Shown here piece by piece: positions 38,225 through 47,044 of a stretch of DNA of 64,000 nt. Where the stretch lies: assembly GCF_000172635.2 (NCBI RefSeq), contig NC_018632.1, forward strand, positions 2,108,001 to 2,172,000, given 5' to 3'. Below the pieces are notes generated by a model. It was not told where the DNA came from, ran no database searches, and saw only the letters and a program-made list of their open reading frames with translations. Numbering within the stretch: the first letter of the stretch is position 1; the number at the start of each line of letters is the position of its first letter. The translations under genes were made by a program, and so were the position numbers. This DNA is from Alteromonas macleodii ATCC 27126. Lineage in GTDB: Bacteria > Pseudomonadota > Gammaproteobacteria > Enterobacterales > Alteromonadaceae.

Positions 38225-39085
38225 ATGAAACGTGCACTCGTTGTTGAAGGTGGCGCTATGCGCGGAGTTTTTGCAGCAGGCGTGTTAGACAAATTCATGG
38301 AGCATGACTACCATTCGTTCGACTTCGCGATTGGTGTTTCAGCTGGCGCAACTAATCTTTCAACCTACGTGTCGAAAATGCATGGGCTTAGTAAAACCAT
38401 CATCACGCAATACGCCACAAAGAGGGAGTTTTTTAGCCCGCTTCGTTTCATAAAAGGTGGGCACATGACAGATGTTCATTGGCTATGGCATCACTCTAAA
38501 CAGTCCATGAATATACCTGCACCAGGTGAAAAAAGCAGCATGCCACTGTATGTTGGGATTACTAATGCAGAGTCAGGTGAATGTGAATATATACAAGCCA
38601 CCAAAGATAATGTTGATGATTTAATGGTAGCTTCCTGTGCGTTGCCAACTGCATACCGAGACGAAATTTCAATAAACGGTACGCGATACTTGGACGGGGG
38701 AGTGGCAGATGCAATACCTGCTATCCAAGCATACAAAATGGGTGCGAAGGATATCACGGTTATTCTTTCTCAACCGTTAGGTTTTACAAAACCAGAAGTA
38801 AAGTCTGTTTGGCTAATGCAAAAGATGTATGGCAACCAGCCTGCGCTACTCGATAAGATGTTGCAGCGTGCAGCCATTTATAACGAAACGTTAGCTTTTC
38901 TCAATAATCCACCCGACGACTGCACAATCCGTGTGATAGCGCCTGATGAAGCTTTTTGCGTTAAGCGTTTAACTATGGATAAGAAGAAGTTATTGCGAGG
39001 CTACGGTCAAGGGCGGCGCATGGCAAGACGCTATCTTAAACATTGCTATGAGAATTCAGTGGAAAGACAGCGCAAAAGCGCATAG
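38225..39085 (+). CDS. Patatin-like phospholipase (YjjU family)
   Basis: A 286-residue cytoplasmic patatin-type hydrolase acting on acyl esters, probably phospholipids. It has the oxyanion motif EGGAMRGVF (residues 8-16), the nucleophile Ser39 in GVSAG, and the Asp157 partner in YLDGGVADA. It resembles E. coli YjjU in length and N-terminus. The start is ATG 38225, seven bases after AAAGGAG; the ATG at 38219 is too close to it and the upstream GTG at 38195 has no site. It carries its own promoter region after the pullulanase terminator and is not an obvious part of glucan metabolism. Confidence 0.85.
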   Translation: MKRALVVEGGAMRGVFAAGVLDKFMEHDYHSFDFAIGVSAGATNLSTYVSKMHGLSKTIITQYATKREFFSPLRFIKGGHMTDVHWLWHHSKQSMNIPAPGEKSSMPLYVGITNAESGECEYIQATKDNVDDLMVASCALPTAYRDEISINGTRYLDGGVADAIPAIQAYKMGAKDITVILSQPLGFTKPEVKSVWLMQKMYGNQPALLDKMLQRAAIYNETLAFLNNPPDDCTIRVIAPDEAFCVKRLTMDKKKLLRGYGQGRRMARRYLKHCYENSVERQRKSA

Positions 39086-39147
39086 CTACCAGACTGATTT
39101 CTTCTTTCTGTACAAAGCCTGTATGCAAATCGCAACAAAAGGCTTAT

Positions 39148-39178
39148 AGAGCTTGGTTTTTTTTCCAAGCTTTTTTTT
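39148..39178 (+). terminator. Rho-independent terminator after the patatin gene
   Basis: Stem AGCTTGG/CCAAGCT (39150-39156 with 39165-39171) with an all-T loop and an eight-T tract. Confidence 0.8.
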
Positions 39179-39848
39179 ATCTCCAATAAAACTCTAATTT
39201 TCAGTATCTTACCCTGTTTCAATTTGGCAACAGTTTAAACTTAAGTTACTAATTCTTACTTCTAGTACCAGTCTTACACATCGTGAATTGTTGAATTTAG
39301 CAACGCTATTTCCCTTACATCGCTTATAACGAGCGCTGTTGTCTTCCCGTTTGAACATAAGTTGCCATTTTTCCTATTTTAGTAACATTTTGAAAAAAAT
39401 GAATTTTATCGAGTTTATGAAGCATTCTTATGTAAACTTTGCAGGCAATGTGCAATATTTTCATTAAACTGGTCTGCATCTTGCTGAACAGGTGGCAATA
39501 AACGCTGTTTTTTTAACGATGCGAAGATGTCAGATGGTTCATTTATCTCAACATTAAATCCTTCTTAAAAAAGGGATTGAGTAAATAGACCAAACTGTCA
39601 CACGTTATTAAAATATAGAAATTATAATCGACCACGCTTTGCAATATCACGTGCTTCTCGATAACAAGAGGAGACCAATGCTCATTGGCAGAAATGCTTA
39701 TTGGCATAGTTGAATCGCGAGTTTTGTGTCTACCGCTTTTTAGATAAATTTAATCATACTTAAGGTTAGTTTACGCTAACCTGTCTAGAAGCGTGAGAAA
39801 GAACGTGGCAATATCAAATGCTGAATAAAAAATAAAATAAATACAAAC
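39179..39848. other. Long intergenic region with small repeats
   Basis: A 670-base gap with no complete annotated-size gene. It holds the broken small frame at 39415-39564. An inverted repeat CCAATG-CT-CATTGG lies at 39675-39688, overlapped by two 13-base near-repeats (ATGCTCATTGGCA at 39678 and ATGCTTATTGGCA at 39694). A hairpin AGGTTAG/CTAACCT is at 39763-39782. An 11-codon frame starts at ATG 39678 after AAGAGGAG. Confidence 0.5.
39415..39564 (-). pseudogene. Possible frameshifted or decayed small gene
   Basis: On the minus strand 49 codons are open between two stops and encode a protein-like sequence that contains EINEPSDIFASLKKQRLLPP and ends LHKNAS. The frame has no ATG, GTG or TTG near its beginning. 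A good start region, AAGAAGGA then ATG at 39554, sits at its 5' end in a different frame and meets a stop after three codons. One inserted base near codon 3 would join the ATG to the open frame. This could be a recent frameshift, a sequencing error or chance. I recognise no family. Confidence 0.3.
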
Positions 39849-40358
39849 GTGCAAATTGCGAATCAGAAAATGTCAATTGGGTTAATAAACCCGAAAAATC
39901 CCGTAAATGTTGCTTCTATACTGCGAGCTGCAGGTTGTTATGGTGTGGCTAGCGTTTTTTATACTGGTCAGCGCTATCGATTTGCTAAAGATTTTAATGC
40001 GGATACGAAAGCGTTTCATAAAGTCATTCCGACCATTGGGGTCGACGACTTAAAAGAAGTAGTGCCTGAAGGTGCGTCAGTCGTAGCGGTTGAACTGGTA
40101 GAGGGCGCTACACCACTACCTTTGTTTGAGCACCCGAGCAATGCGTTTTACTTGCTAGGTCCTGAAGATGGCAGTATTGGCGAAGACGTTTTGTCTTGGT
40201 GCGATCATGTTGTCTACGTTCCTACTTTTTCATGCATGAATTTAGCGGCCACAGCAAATGTGTTGCTGTATGACCGTCTGTCAAAGTCTGATTACGTAAG
40301 TGGGGATGCACTTATCAGACAAAGTAGAGATACGAATAACAAATCTAAGATTAAATAG
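39849..40358 (+). CDS. TrmH/SpoU family RNA 2'-O-methyltransferase
   Basis: A 169-residue SPOUT-class methyltransferase. The conserved first motif is NPVNVASILRAAGCYG (about residues 17-32). The SAM-binding knot motifs YLLGPEDGSIG and NLAATANVLLYDR lie in the C-terminal half. It has the minimal catalytic domain, as in TrmL-size proteins, without an extra RNA-binding domain. The target nucleotide is unknown. The GTG start at 39849 has a poor ribosome-binding site; the in-frame ATG at 39870 (MSIGLINP) is an alternative start. Confidence 0.82.
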   Translation: MQIANQKMSIGLINPKNPVNVASILRAAGCYGVASVFYTGQRYRFAKDFNADTKAFHKVIPTIGVDDLKEVVPEGASVVAVELVEGATPLPLFEHPSNAFYLLGPEDGSIGEDVLSWCDHVVYVPTFSCMNLAATANVLLYDRLSKSDYVSGDALIRQSRDTNNKSKIK

Positions 40359-40439
40359 TAATTAAATAACTAAGGCTGTCGTTGCGAACAGGAAGTTACC
40401 CACAAGCCTAATAATAAATTAAATCAGGGGAGCTTTGCG

Positions 40440-41351
40440 TTGAAGATGAGAACAATGAGCGCAGTTCGAGCGTTTAATGGCGCCGTGTCTAACAAACTGA
40501 GTCGACTACCACAAACATTTTCTAGGGTACTCCCTAGTCGTTTCTCACTCGAAGAGAGTATTTCTAATTTCTTCTTTAGCCGTTACGAACTTGTGATTGC
40601 TAACGAAGAAAGTGAAAAGCAGGTGAGTTATAAAACGCGACACAAAGTGTATTGTGAAGAAATGAACTTCGAGCAGAAAAATGCCACTGCATTAGAAAAA
40701 GATAAGTTTGATGATCGCGCTATCAATTGCTACATCAAGCATTTGCCAACAGGAGAGTGTGCAGGCACGATAAGGTTGGTCTTGCCAACTGAAGCTGGCT
40801 TGGCACTTCCATTAGAAGAAAAGTGTGCGGAAGTAATTGGCGATGGTGCATTGCTACCTTCAAACTTGTCCCCACAAAGCGTCTGTGAAATCTCTCGCCT
40901 TGCAATACCGAGAGAATTTAGAGTGCGACAGTTACGGTCTAAAATCCTACCCTCTGAAAAAATTGAAAAAGTTAAACAAAAGAAAAATGTTCCATTTAAC
41001 GTTGAGCATTTTCCTTATCTTTCAATTGCGCTGTACTTAATGGCAACGAGTGTGTGCCTTCATTTAAACGTAAAGCACGCCTATGTGCTTATGGAGCCTA
41101 AGTTAGCAAGAAGAATGAAGGCATTCGGTATTCATTTTAATCCAGTAGGTGAAGCTATTGAATTCAATGGCAAACGTATGCCATATAGATTGTCACCGCA
41201 TGTACTGCTTGATGATTTAGCAAAACCACTAAAAGGTTTTCACAGAAAGATTCATTCAGAACTAAATAGTGCGTTACAAGCTATTGGCGATGTGGCCGTT
41301 CCCACCATTGAGCATACTCGAAAGCCTCTTCGCATAGCCCATGCAGCATGA
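40440..41351 (+). CDS. PEP-CTERM/exosortase-associated acyltransferase (GNAT, autoinducer-synthase-like)
   Basis: A 303-residue protein resembling the acyltransferases found with PEP-CTERM/exosortase systems, which are distant relatives of acyl-homoserine-lactone synthases. Suggestive segments are YKTRHKVYCEEMNFE near residues 63-77, the GECAGTIRLVLP strand and the CEISRLAIPREFR line, matching the R-x-x-V/E-ISR-type core of the family. It may start at TTG 40440, seven bases after AGGGGAG, or at ATG 40446; the TTG has the better spacing. No exosortase, PEP-CTERM protein or LuxR gene is in the window, so it is an orphan here. A strong terminator follows. Confidence 0.72.
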   Translation: MKMRTMSAVRAFNGAVSNKLSRLPQTFSRVLPSRFSLEESISNFFFSRYELVIANEESEKQVSYKTRHKVYCEEMNFEQKNATALEKDKFDDRAINCYIKHLPTGECAGTIRLVLPTEAGLALPLEEKCAEVIGDGALLPSNLSPQSVCEISRLAIPREFRVRQLRSKILPSEKIEKVKQKKNVPFNVEHFPYLSIALYLMATSVCLHLNVKHAYVLMEPKLARRMKAFGIHFNPVGEAIEFNGKRMPYRLSPHVLLDDLAKPLKGFHRKIHSELNSALQAIGDVAVPTIEHTRKPLRIAHAA

Positions 41352-41373
41352 CACCATGCTATCTGGAATACTA

Positions 41374-41398
41374 AGCCGCCTCGTCAGGCGGTTTTTTT
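41374..41398 (+). terminator. Rho-independent terminator after the acyltransferase gene
   Basis: Stem CCGCCT/AGGCGG (41376-41381 with 41386-41391), extended by AA/TT pairs, loop CGTC, followed by a seven-T run. It ends 6 bases before operator copy 3. Confidence 0.85.
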
Positions 41399-41403
41399 AT
41401 GTT

Positions 41404-41417
41404 TGAATACGTATGCA
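41404..41417 (+). promoter_or_regulatory. Candidate LacI-type (MalR-like) operator, copy 3
   Basis: The same 14-mer TGAATACGTATGCA, 56 bases before the first of the clustered GH13 genes and directly after the preceding terminator. A good -10-like CATAAT lies at 41454-41459. Confidence 0.75.
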
Positions 41418-41473
41418 TGTTTTTTAACATCCAGTTAACGCGTATCCTGTTGGCATAATTTACGTTTATCACA

Positions 41474-43426
41474 ATGATTGCCATGCCAAATTTCCAATTT
41501 CGTTTTTGTCTTAAACCCTTGTCAATTGCTATGCTGTCAATTGGATTAACAGCGTGTATAGGGCCGACCTCTCCAGTGAATAATCAAAATCCGGTGATCA
41601 AAGACGCTAGTCTGAAACCATTTGGTCAAAACGGCGAAAGTTCGACGCTAAACGATTCTGCTGAAAGGCAAGGTAAACCTGTTGTTTATCAAGTTTTTAC
41701 TCGCTTGTTTGGAAACACGAATACAAATAACCAGCCTTGGGGCACAATTGAGCACAATGGGGTAGGTAAGTTTAGTGATTTTACTCCCGAAGCGCTAAAG
41801 GCCATAAAATCTTTGGGAACCAGTCATATCTGGTATACCGGTGTGCCGCACCATGCGGTGATTAATGACTACACTGAATTTGGTATTTCAAACGACGACC
41901 CAGATGTAGTGAAAGGCAGAGCGGGCTCTCCCTACGCAGTTAAAGATTACTACAACGTTAATCCAGACCTAGCCGATGATCCAGCCAAGCGTTTAGAAGA
42001 ATTTGAAGCGCTAATTGCCAGGACTCACGCAGCGGGAATGAAGGTTATTATCGATATCGTGCCTAATCATGTCGCCCGTGATTACCATTCACTTTCTGCA
42101 CCTGAAGGTGTAAGTGATTTCGGCGCGCACGACGACACGTCTGTTGAATACGCCCGTGATAACAACTTTTACTATGTAGTAGGTGAAGCGTTTCAAGTGC
42201 CCACAGCTGATAACTATCAACCTCTAGGTGGTGAAAAGCATCCACTATCTGACGGTAAGTTCGAAGAGTTTCCAGCAAAATGGACAGGCAACGGTGCTAG
42301 AGCTTCGAAACCGGATATAAACGACTGGTATGAGACCGTAAAAGTGAACTATGGCGTGAAGCCTGACGGCACTTACGACTTTCCAGTTTTACCTGAAGAG
42401 TACAGTGATAAGTCTTTTGAAGAACATGCCGCATTTTGGCAAGGAAAAGACGTACCAGATTCGTGGTATAAATTCAGAGATATTGCACATTATTGGATAG
42501 ATAAAGGTGTCGACGGTTTCCGCTACGATATGGCCGAAATGGTGCCTGTCGAGTTTTGGTCGTTTCTAAATAGCAGTATTAAACAAAAGGCACCCAATGC
42601 GTTCTTGCTTGCGGAAGTTTATCAACCAGATAAGTATCGCGAGTATATCCACCAAGGCAAAATGGACTACCTTTACGACAAGGTGGGTTTCTACGACACA
42701 TTAAAAACGATTATGCAGGGGAGTGGAGAAGTAAGCAAACTGGTTACTATTCATGATGAAATCAATGATATCGCCCCGCATATGCTTCATTTTTTAGAAA
42801 ATCACGACGAACAACGTATAGCCAGCCCCGACTTTGCCGGTAGTGCCCAGAAAGGTAAACCCGCGCTCGCAGTGAGTGCGCTTATTAGCAGTTCGCCTAC
42901 GTTGTTGTACTTTGGTCAGGATGTGGGTGAAGACGGTAGCGAAGAGACTGGTTTTGGAGATCCAACACGTACGTCAATTTTCGATTATGTAGGTGTTCCT
43001 GCCCATCAGCGTTTTATGAACGACGGTAAGTTTGATGCAGGGAAATCTACCGAAGATGAAAAAGCACTTCACCAATTTTACCAAGACGTGATGGCTATTG
43101 CTGCCACAAACCCTGCAGTTACAGGTGAATATCAAAGCCTGCACGCGCTCAATCTTGATGTGAAAGATTCAGCCTATACTGAGCAGCAATTTGCTTTTGT
43201 GCGCGCGCAAGGTGAGCACGGATTTGTGGTTGTGGCTAATTTTAACGATAAGCCTACAGGAGTAATGAAGCTTGTTGTTCCTTCAAATGTTTTAGGTAAA
43301 GATAGCGATCGGATCACGCTAGCGCCTATGCTTTCTCATGAAGGCATAACACTAGAAAAAGCGGGCATTAACTACAACGCTTCGTTCTCATTGGAAGGGC
43401 TTGAGACTAAAGTATTCGCCTTCTAA
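41474..43426 (+). CDS. GH13 alpha-amylase-family lipoprotein
   Basis: A 650-residue GH13 enzyme with a lipoprotein leader (lipobox LTAC, about residues 24-27), so probably exported to the outer membrane or cell surface. The barrel starts at VVYQVFTRLFG and has DIVPNHV, nucleophile Asp352 (GFRYDMAEM), acid/base Glu381 (LLAEVYQ) and Asp445 (LENHDEQR). A C-terminal beta domain ends the protein. Alpha-1,4-glucan hydrolysis is expected; the exact product pattern cannot be read. It starts at ATG 41474 (an in-frame ATG at 41483 is possible); no clear ribosome-binding site precedes it. It is preceded by operator copy 3. Confidence 0.85.
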   Translation: MIAMPNFQFRFCLKPLSIAMLSIGLTACIGPTSPVNNQNPVIKDASLKPFGQNGESSTLNDSAERQGKPVVYQVFTRLFGNTNTNNQPWGTIEHNGVGKFSDFTPEALKAIKSLGTSHIWYTGVPHHAVINDYTEFGISNDDPDVVKGRAGSPYAVKDYYNVNPDLADDPAKRLEEFEALIARTHAAGMKVIIDIVPNHVARDYHSLSAPEGVSDFGAHDDTSVEYARDNNFYYVVGEAFQVPTADNYQPLGGEKHPLSDGKFEEFPAKWTGNGARASKPDINDWYETVKVNYGVKPDGTYDFPVLPEEYSDKSFEEHAAFWQGKDVPDSWYKFRDIAHYWIDKGVDGFRYDMAEMVPVEFWSFLNSSIKQKAPNAFLLAEVYQPDKYREYIHQGKMDYLYDKVGFYDTLKTIMQGSGEVSKLVTIHDEINDIAPHMLHFLENHDEQRIASPDFAGSAQKGKPALAVSALISSSPTLLYFGQDVGEDGSEETGFGDPTRTSIFDYVGVPAHQRFMNDGKFDAGKSTEDEKALHQFYQDVMAIAATNPAVTGEYQSLHALNLDVKDSAYTEQQFAFVRAQGEHGFVVVANFNDKPTGVMKLVVPSNVLGKDSDRITLAPMLSHEGITLEKAGINYNASFSLEGLETKVFAF

Positions 43427-43457
43427 TTAGGTTTTATCACATGCTGCTGAGTTAACG

Positions 43458-43489
43458 CGAAACACCATGTTTTTTTACATGGTGTTTCG
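43458..43489 (+). other. Long perfect hairpin abutting operator copy 4
   Basis: A perfect 13-bp stem CGAAACACCATGT/ACATGGTGTTTCG (43458-43470 with 43477-43489) around six T's. It ends one base before the operator at 43490 and has no T-tract after the 3' arm. It could end or protect the preceding transcript, or take part in regulator binding. Confidence 0.55.
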
Positions 43490-43503
43490 TGAATACGTAT
43501 GCA
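43490..43503 (+). promoter_or_regulatory. Candidate LacI-type (MalR-like) operator, copy 4
   Basis: The same 14-mer TGAATACGTATGCA, 79 bases before the GH13-MFS-GH13 gene set and immediately after the hairpin. It is followed by AGAGCATTGGTC, similar to the sequence after copy 2. Confidence 0.75.
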
Positions 43504-43582
43504 GAGCATTGGTCAGATCGGACGGGCAAGGTAGTATCTCATCACCATCTTGTACTTAACGTATTTTTAACATGGGGTTGAT

Positions 43583-45523
43583 GTGCCAAAACGTAATCGT
43601 GTAACTAATGACAGTGGTCATAAAAAAATCCAAAAGCGCGCAATTCCGCTTCTCCTCAGCTGTATCACTACATTTCCTTTGTTCTCAGTTCAATCATCTG
43701 CAAACAGTGGCATTGATGTTTACCCGCCGAATTGGTGGGTTGGTATGCAAAACAGTAATGTAGAATTGATGCTTTATGGTGATGGTGTTGCCGATGACAC
43801 TGTTTCAATAGCGAAAGGCGATGTAAGAGTTAAGCATAGCCAAGCCCTTGATAGTGAAAACTATCTATTCGTAACGCTAGACACGTCGAATGCTAGTGCC
43901 CAGGAATTAGTTATCAGGCTTACTGACAGCGATGGTACGACCCGTGATTTAACTTACACGTTAGAAAAAAGAGCACAAGGCTCAGCGTCGCGCGAAGGCT
44001 TTGGTCCTCAAGATGCTATTTATCTTATTGCCCCCGACAGATATGCCAATGGTAATATGGAAAATGATAATGTTAAGGGTTATGGCGATCCCGCAGACCG
44101 TTCATTCAAAGGTGGTCGCCACGGTGGTGACATTCAAGGTATTGTTGATAACCTCAACTACATTCAGGATATGGGCTTTACTCAAATATGGACAATGCCC
44201 ATGCTCGAAAATGCCATGGATAAATACAGTTATCATGGCTATTCCACCACGGATTACTACAAAATAGACCCTCGATTTGGTTCCAATGACGATTTTATTG
44301 CGTTAAGTACTGAAGCTGAGTCAAAGGGTCTTGGCATTATAATGGATATGGTACTTAACCATATAGGCAGTAATCATTTATGGATGAAAGATACGCCGTC
44401 ACACGACTGGATCAATAACAACGGTAAATTTGTAGGGACAACCCACAAGCGTGAAGCTCTTCACGACCCTCACGCCATAGCAAGCGATATAAAAGGGTTT
44501 AGCGATGGTTGGTTTGTGCCAACCATGCCGGACTTGAATCAGCGCAATCCGCATTTAGCGAACTACCTTATTCAAAACGCGATTTGGTGGGTTGAAAGCG
44601 CTGGGCTAAGTGGAATACGTGTGGATACGTACTCCTATCCTGATAAGGCGTTTTTGAGCCAATGGACAAACCGCATAATGGACGAGTACCCGAATTTCAA
44701 TATAGTAGGGGAAGAGTGGTCAGTTAACCCCGCAATCACGGCATATTGGCAGGCGGGTAGCCACCGCCATGATGATTACGATAGCGCTCTACCATCGGTT
44801 ATGGATTTCCCGCTTCAAGCCGCAGTCGTTGAAGCGTTGAGCAATGACGAAAGCTGGAATTCTGGCTTCATCTCTGTATACGAAACCTTAGCTACTGACT
44901 TTTTGTATGGCGACCCGAATAATTTGGTCATCTTTCCTGATAACCACGATATGAGCCGCATTTTTACTCAGCTCGGTCATGATAAAGACAAATGGAATAT
45001 GGCTATGACGCTATTGCTCACTACGCGCGGTATTCCACAAGTTTTTTACGGTACAGAAATTTTGATGGGTAACGAAGACAGTGAAGACCACGGTATTATT
45101 CGTTCTGACTTTCCAGGCGGGTGGCCTTCGGACAATGACAAAAACGCTTTTACCGGGGACGGTTTAACGGATGATGAGCGTTGGGCACAGCAGCGTGTGA
45201 AGGGCTTACTTCAACTGCGTAAATCACACCCTTTGCAGTTTAAAGGCCTGTTGAAGCATTTTGCACCGGAGAATGGGGTATATACCTATATTCGAGAGGC
45301 AAATGTCGATTCAGCCAGTGGTGCAGATAAATCAAATACTAATCAGTCTGATAAAATATTGGTCATCTTAAATAAAAAGCCAGTGGACCTGCCTCTAAAT
45401 AAGTATGCAGAGGTGCTAAGCACACACCAGACGTTAACACGAGTTAGCGATGGGATATCTTTTAAGACGACGGATACCTTAAGCTTACCAGCAATGTCTG
45501 CTAGTGTTTTCATTGTGCAGTAA
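43583..45523 (+). CDS. GH13 cyclomaltodextrinase/neopullulanase (SusA-like), periplasmic
   Basis: A 646-residue GH13 enzyme with an N-terminal signal peptide (hydrophobic stretch about residues 20-36, cleavage near SAN), so periplasmic. An N-terminal beta domain (VYPPNWWVGMQN to about residue 115) matches the cyclomaltodextrinase N-domain. The barrel then has MVLNHIG, nucleophile Asp348 (IRVDTYSYP), acid/base Glu377 (VGEEWS) and Asp456 (DNHDMSRI). Such enzymes degrade cyclodextrins, pullulan or maltodextrins to short maltosaccharides. The GTG start at 43583 follows GGGGTTG. It heads a tight set with the MFS transporter (38-base gap) and the third GH13 gene, probably an operon under operator copy 4. 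Confidence 0.87.
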   Translation: MPKRNRVTNDSGHKKIQKRAIPLLLSCITTFPLFSVQSSANSGIDVYPPNWWVGMQNSNVELMLYGDGVADDTVSIAKGDVRVKHSQALDSENYLFVTLDTSNASAQELVIRLTDSDGTTRDLTYTLEKRAQGSASREGFGPQDAIYLIAPDRYANGNMENDNVKGYGDPADRSFKGGRHGGDIQGIVDNLNYIQDMGFTQIWTMPMLENAMDKYSYHGYSTTDYYKIDPRFGSNDDFIALSTEAESKGLGIIMDMVLNHIGSNHLWMKDTPSHDWINNNGKFVGTTHKREALHDPHAIASDIKGFSDGWFVPTMPDLNQRNPHLANYLIQNAIWWVESAGLSGIRVDTYSYPDKAFLSQWTNRIMDEYPNFNIVGEEWSVNPAITAYWQAGSHRHDDYDSALPSVMDFPLQAAVVEALSNDESWNSGFISVYETLATDFLYGDPNNLVIFPDNHDMSRIFTQLGHDKDKWNMAMTLLLTTRGIPQVFYGTEILMGNEDSEDHGIIRSDFPGGWPSDNDKNAFTGDGLTDDERWAQQRVKGLLQLRKSHPLQFKGLLKHFAPENGVYTYIREANVDSASGADKSNTNQSDKILVILNKKPVDLPLNKYAEVLSTHQTLTRVSDGISFKTTDTLSLPAMSASVFIVQ

Positions 45524-45561
45524 TCGTATTAACTATAGTAAAACAATAAATAGAGCAAAGT

Positions 45562-47043
45562 ATGCAAGCAACTCAACCACGCCTTTCTTTCTGGCAAATA
45601 TGGAACGTCAGCTTTGGCTTTCTAGGTGTTCAATTCGGTTTTGCACTGCAAAACGCAAACGTAAGTCGGATCCTTTCAGACTTAGGGGCAGACCTTCACT
45701 CGCTATCACTATTTTGGCTCGTCGCGCCAATCATGGGGTTAATCGTTCAACCAATTGTTGGCTCAGCATCTGATAGAACGTGGAATCGATTAGGTCGACG
45801 CCGCCCGTTCATTCTTGCTGGTGCAATCGCCGCAGTATTGGGTATGATTTTACTGCCGAATGCGCCGATATTTGTTGCCTTCTTGGCACCTATGGTAATG
45901 GGCGCGTTAATGGTTGCACTTATGGACGCGTCGTTTAACGTATGCTTTCAGCCGTTTCGCTCATTGGTGTCAGACATGGTACCGCCGTCGCAACGCAATG
46001 TTGGCTATTCGATTCAGTCATTACTGATTAATATAGGCGCAGTTATCGGCTCAATACTGCCATTTGTACTTACCAATGTTATTGGCCTTGAAAATACGGC
46101 ACAAATGGGTGAGGTTGCACCTTCTGTTGTTTGGGCTTTCTACATTGGCGCTACAGTACTGCTTGGTACGGTCATTTGGACGGTAGTTCGTACCAAAGAA
46201 TACGCACCAGATGAATACAACCGCTATAAAGGGCTTATCGAAGAGCAGCCTGCAACTGAAAAAGCGCCTAAAGCACCGCTAGGACAACGCTTAAGTGAGT
46301 TTTTCACGTTAGTAAAAGATATGCCAAAGACGATGAAACAACTTGCTGTCGTGCAGTTTTTCTCGTGGTTTGCGCTCTTTATTATGTGGGTATATACCAC
46401 ACCTGCTATTACGCAGCATATATGGAATGTAGATAAGCAGTGGTTTGACCCAGCTTATATTACTGCAGCCCCGATGGTGCCTGAAACCATCATCATGGCC
46501 AAGGGAGCTGCTGGTGATTGGGTAGGGATTCTATTTGCTGCGTATTCGGTATTTGCTGCGATTTTTTCTATTTTCTTGGCAAAACTTGCTGACAAGTTTG
46601 GTCGCAAAACGGTTTACGCTTCGTCTTTAGCGCTAGGTGGCCTGAGCTACATAAGCTTCTTGTTATTCCAAGACCTAACGATGATCAACGTAAACTTACT
46701 GATTACTGAAGTAACTGTACCTTTGGGCGCAGTGAAGCTGTTAATCCCTATGGTAGGCGTAGGTATTGCGTGGGCTGCTATTCTTGCTATGCCTTACGCT
46801 ATGTTAGCTGGTGCGTTACCTGCAAATAAAACGGGTGTTTATATGGGTATCTTTAACTTTACCGTAGCCGCCCCTCAAATTGTATCGGGCCTAACTGCTG
46901 GCTGGATTCTAAGTTCTGTTTTCGACAACGACGCAAAGTACATTATCGTTGTTGCCGGAGTTTCTATGTTAATTGGTGCGGTTTCAGTTTTCTTCGTGAA
47001 CGAGGCCGATAAGCAAGAAATTGAAGAAGCGCAGGGAGCTTAA
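45562..47043 (+). CDS. MFS sugar transporter (SLC45/GPH-like), probable maltose importer
   Basis: A 493-residue inner-membrane transporter with about twelve hydrophobic segments. The segment SDRTWNRLGRRRPFI (about residues 70-84) is the cytoplasmic loop signature of the SLC45/GPH-type sugar carriers. FWQIWNVSFGFLGVQ at the N-terminus also fits that group. Proton-driven import of maltose or small maltodextrins is inferred from the flanking GH13 genes; it would move products of the periplasmic enzymes into the cytoplasm. One base separates its stop from the ATG of the following GH13 gene. Confidence 0.87.
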   Translation: MQATQPRLSFWQIWNVSFGFLGVQFGFALQNANVSRILSDLGADLHSLSLFWLVAPIMGLIVQPIVGSASDRTWNRLGRRRPFILAGAIAAVLGMILLPNAPIFVAFLAPMVMGALMVALMDASFNVCFQPFRSLVSDMVPPSQRNVGYSIQSLLINIGAVIGSILPFVLTNVIGLENTAQMGEVAPSVVWAFYIGATVLLGTVIWTVVRTKEYAPDEYNRYKGLIEEQPATEKAPKAPLGQRLSEFFTLVKDMPKTMKQLAVVQFFSWFALFIMWVYTTPAITQHIWNVDKQWFDPAYITAAPMVPETIIMAKGAAGDWVGILFAAYSVFAAIFSIFLAKLADKFGRKTVYASSLALGGLSYISFLLFQDLTMINVNLLITEVTVPLGAVKLLIPMVGVGIAWAAILAMPYAMLAGALPANKTGVYMGIFNFTVAAPQIVSGLTAGWILSSVFDNDAKYIIVVAGVSMLIGAVSVFFVNEADKQEIEEAQGA

Positions 47044-47044
47044 T

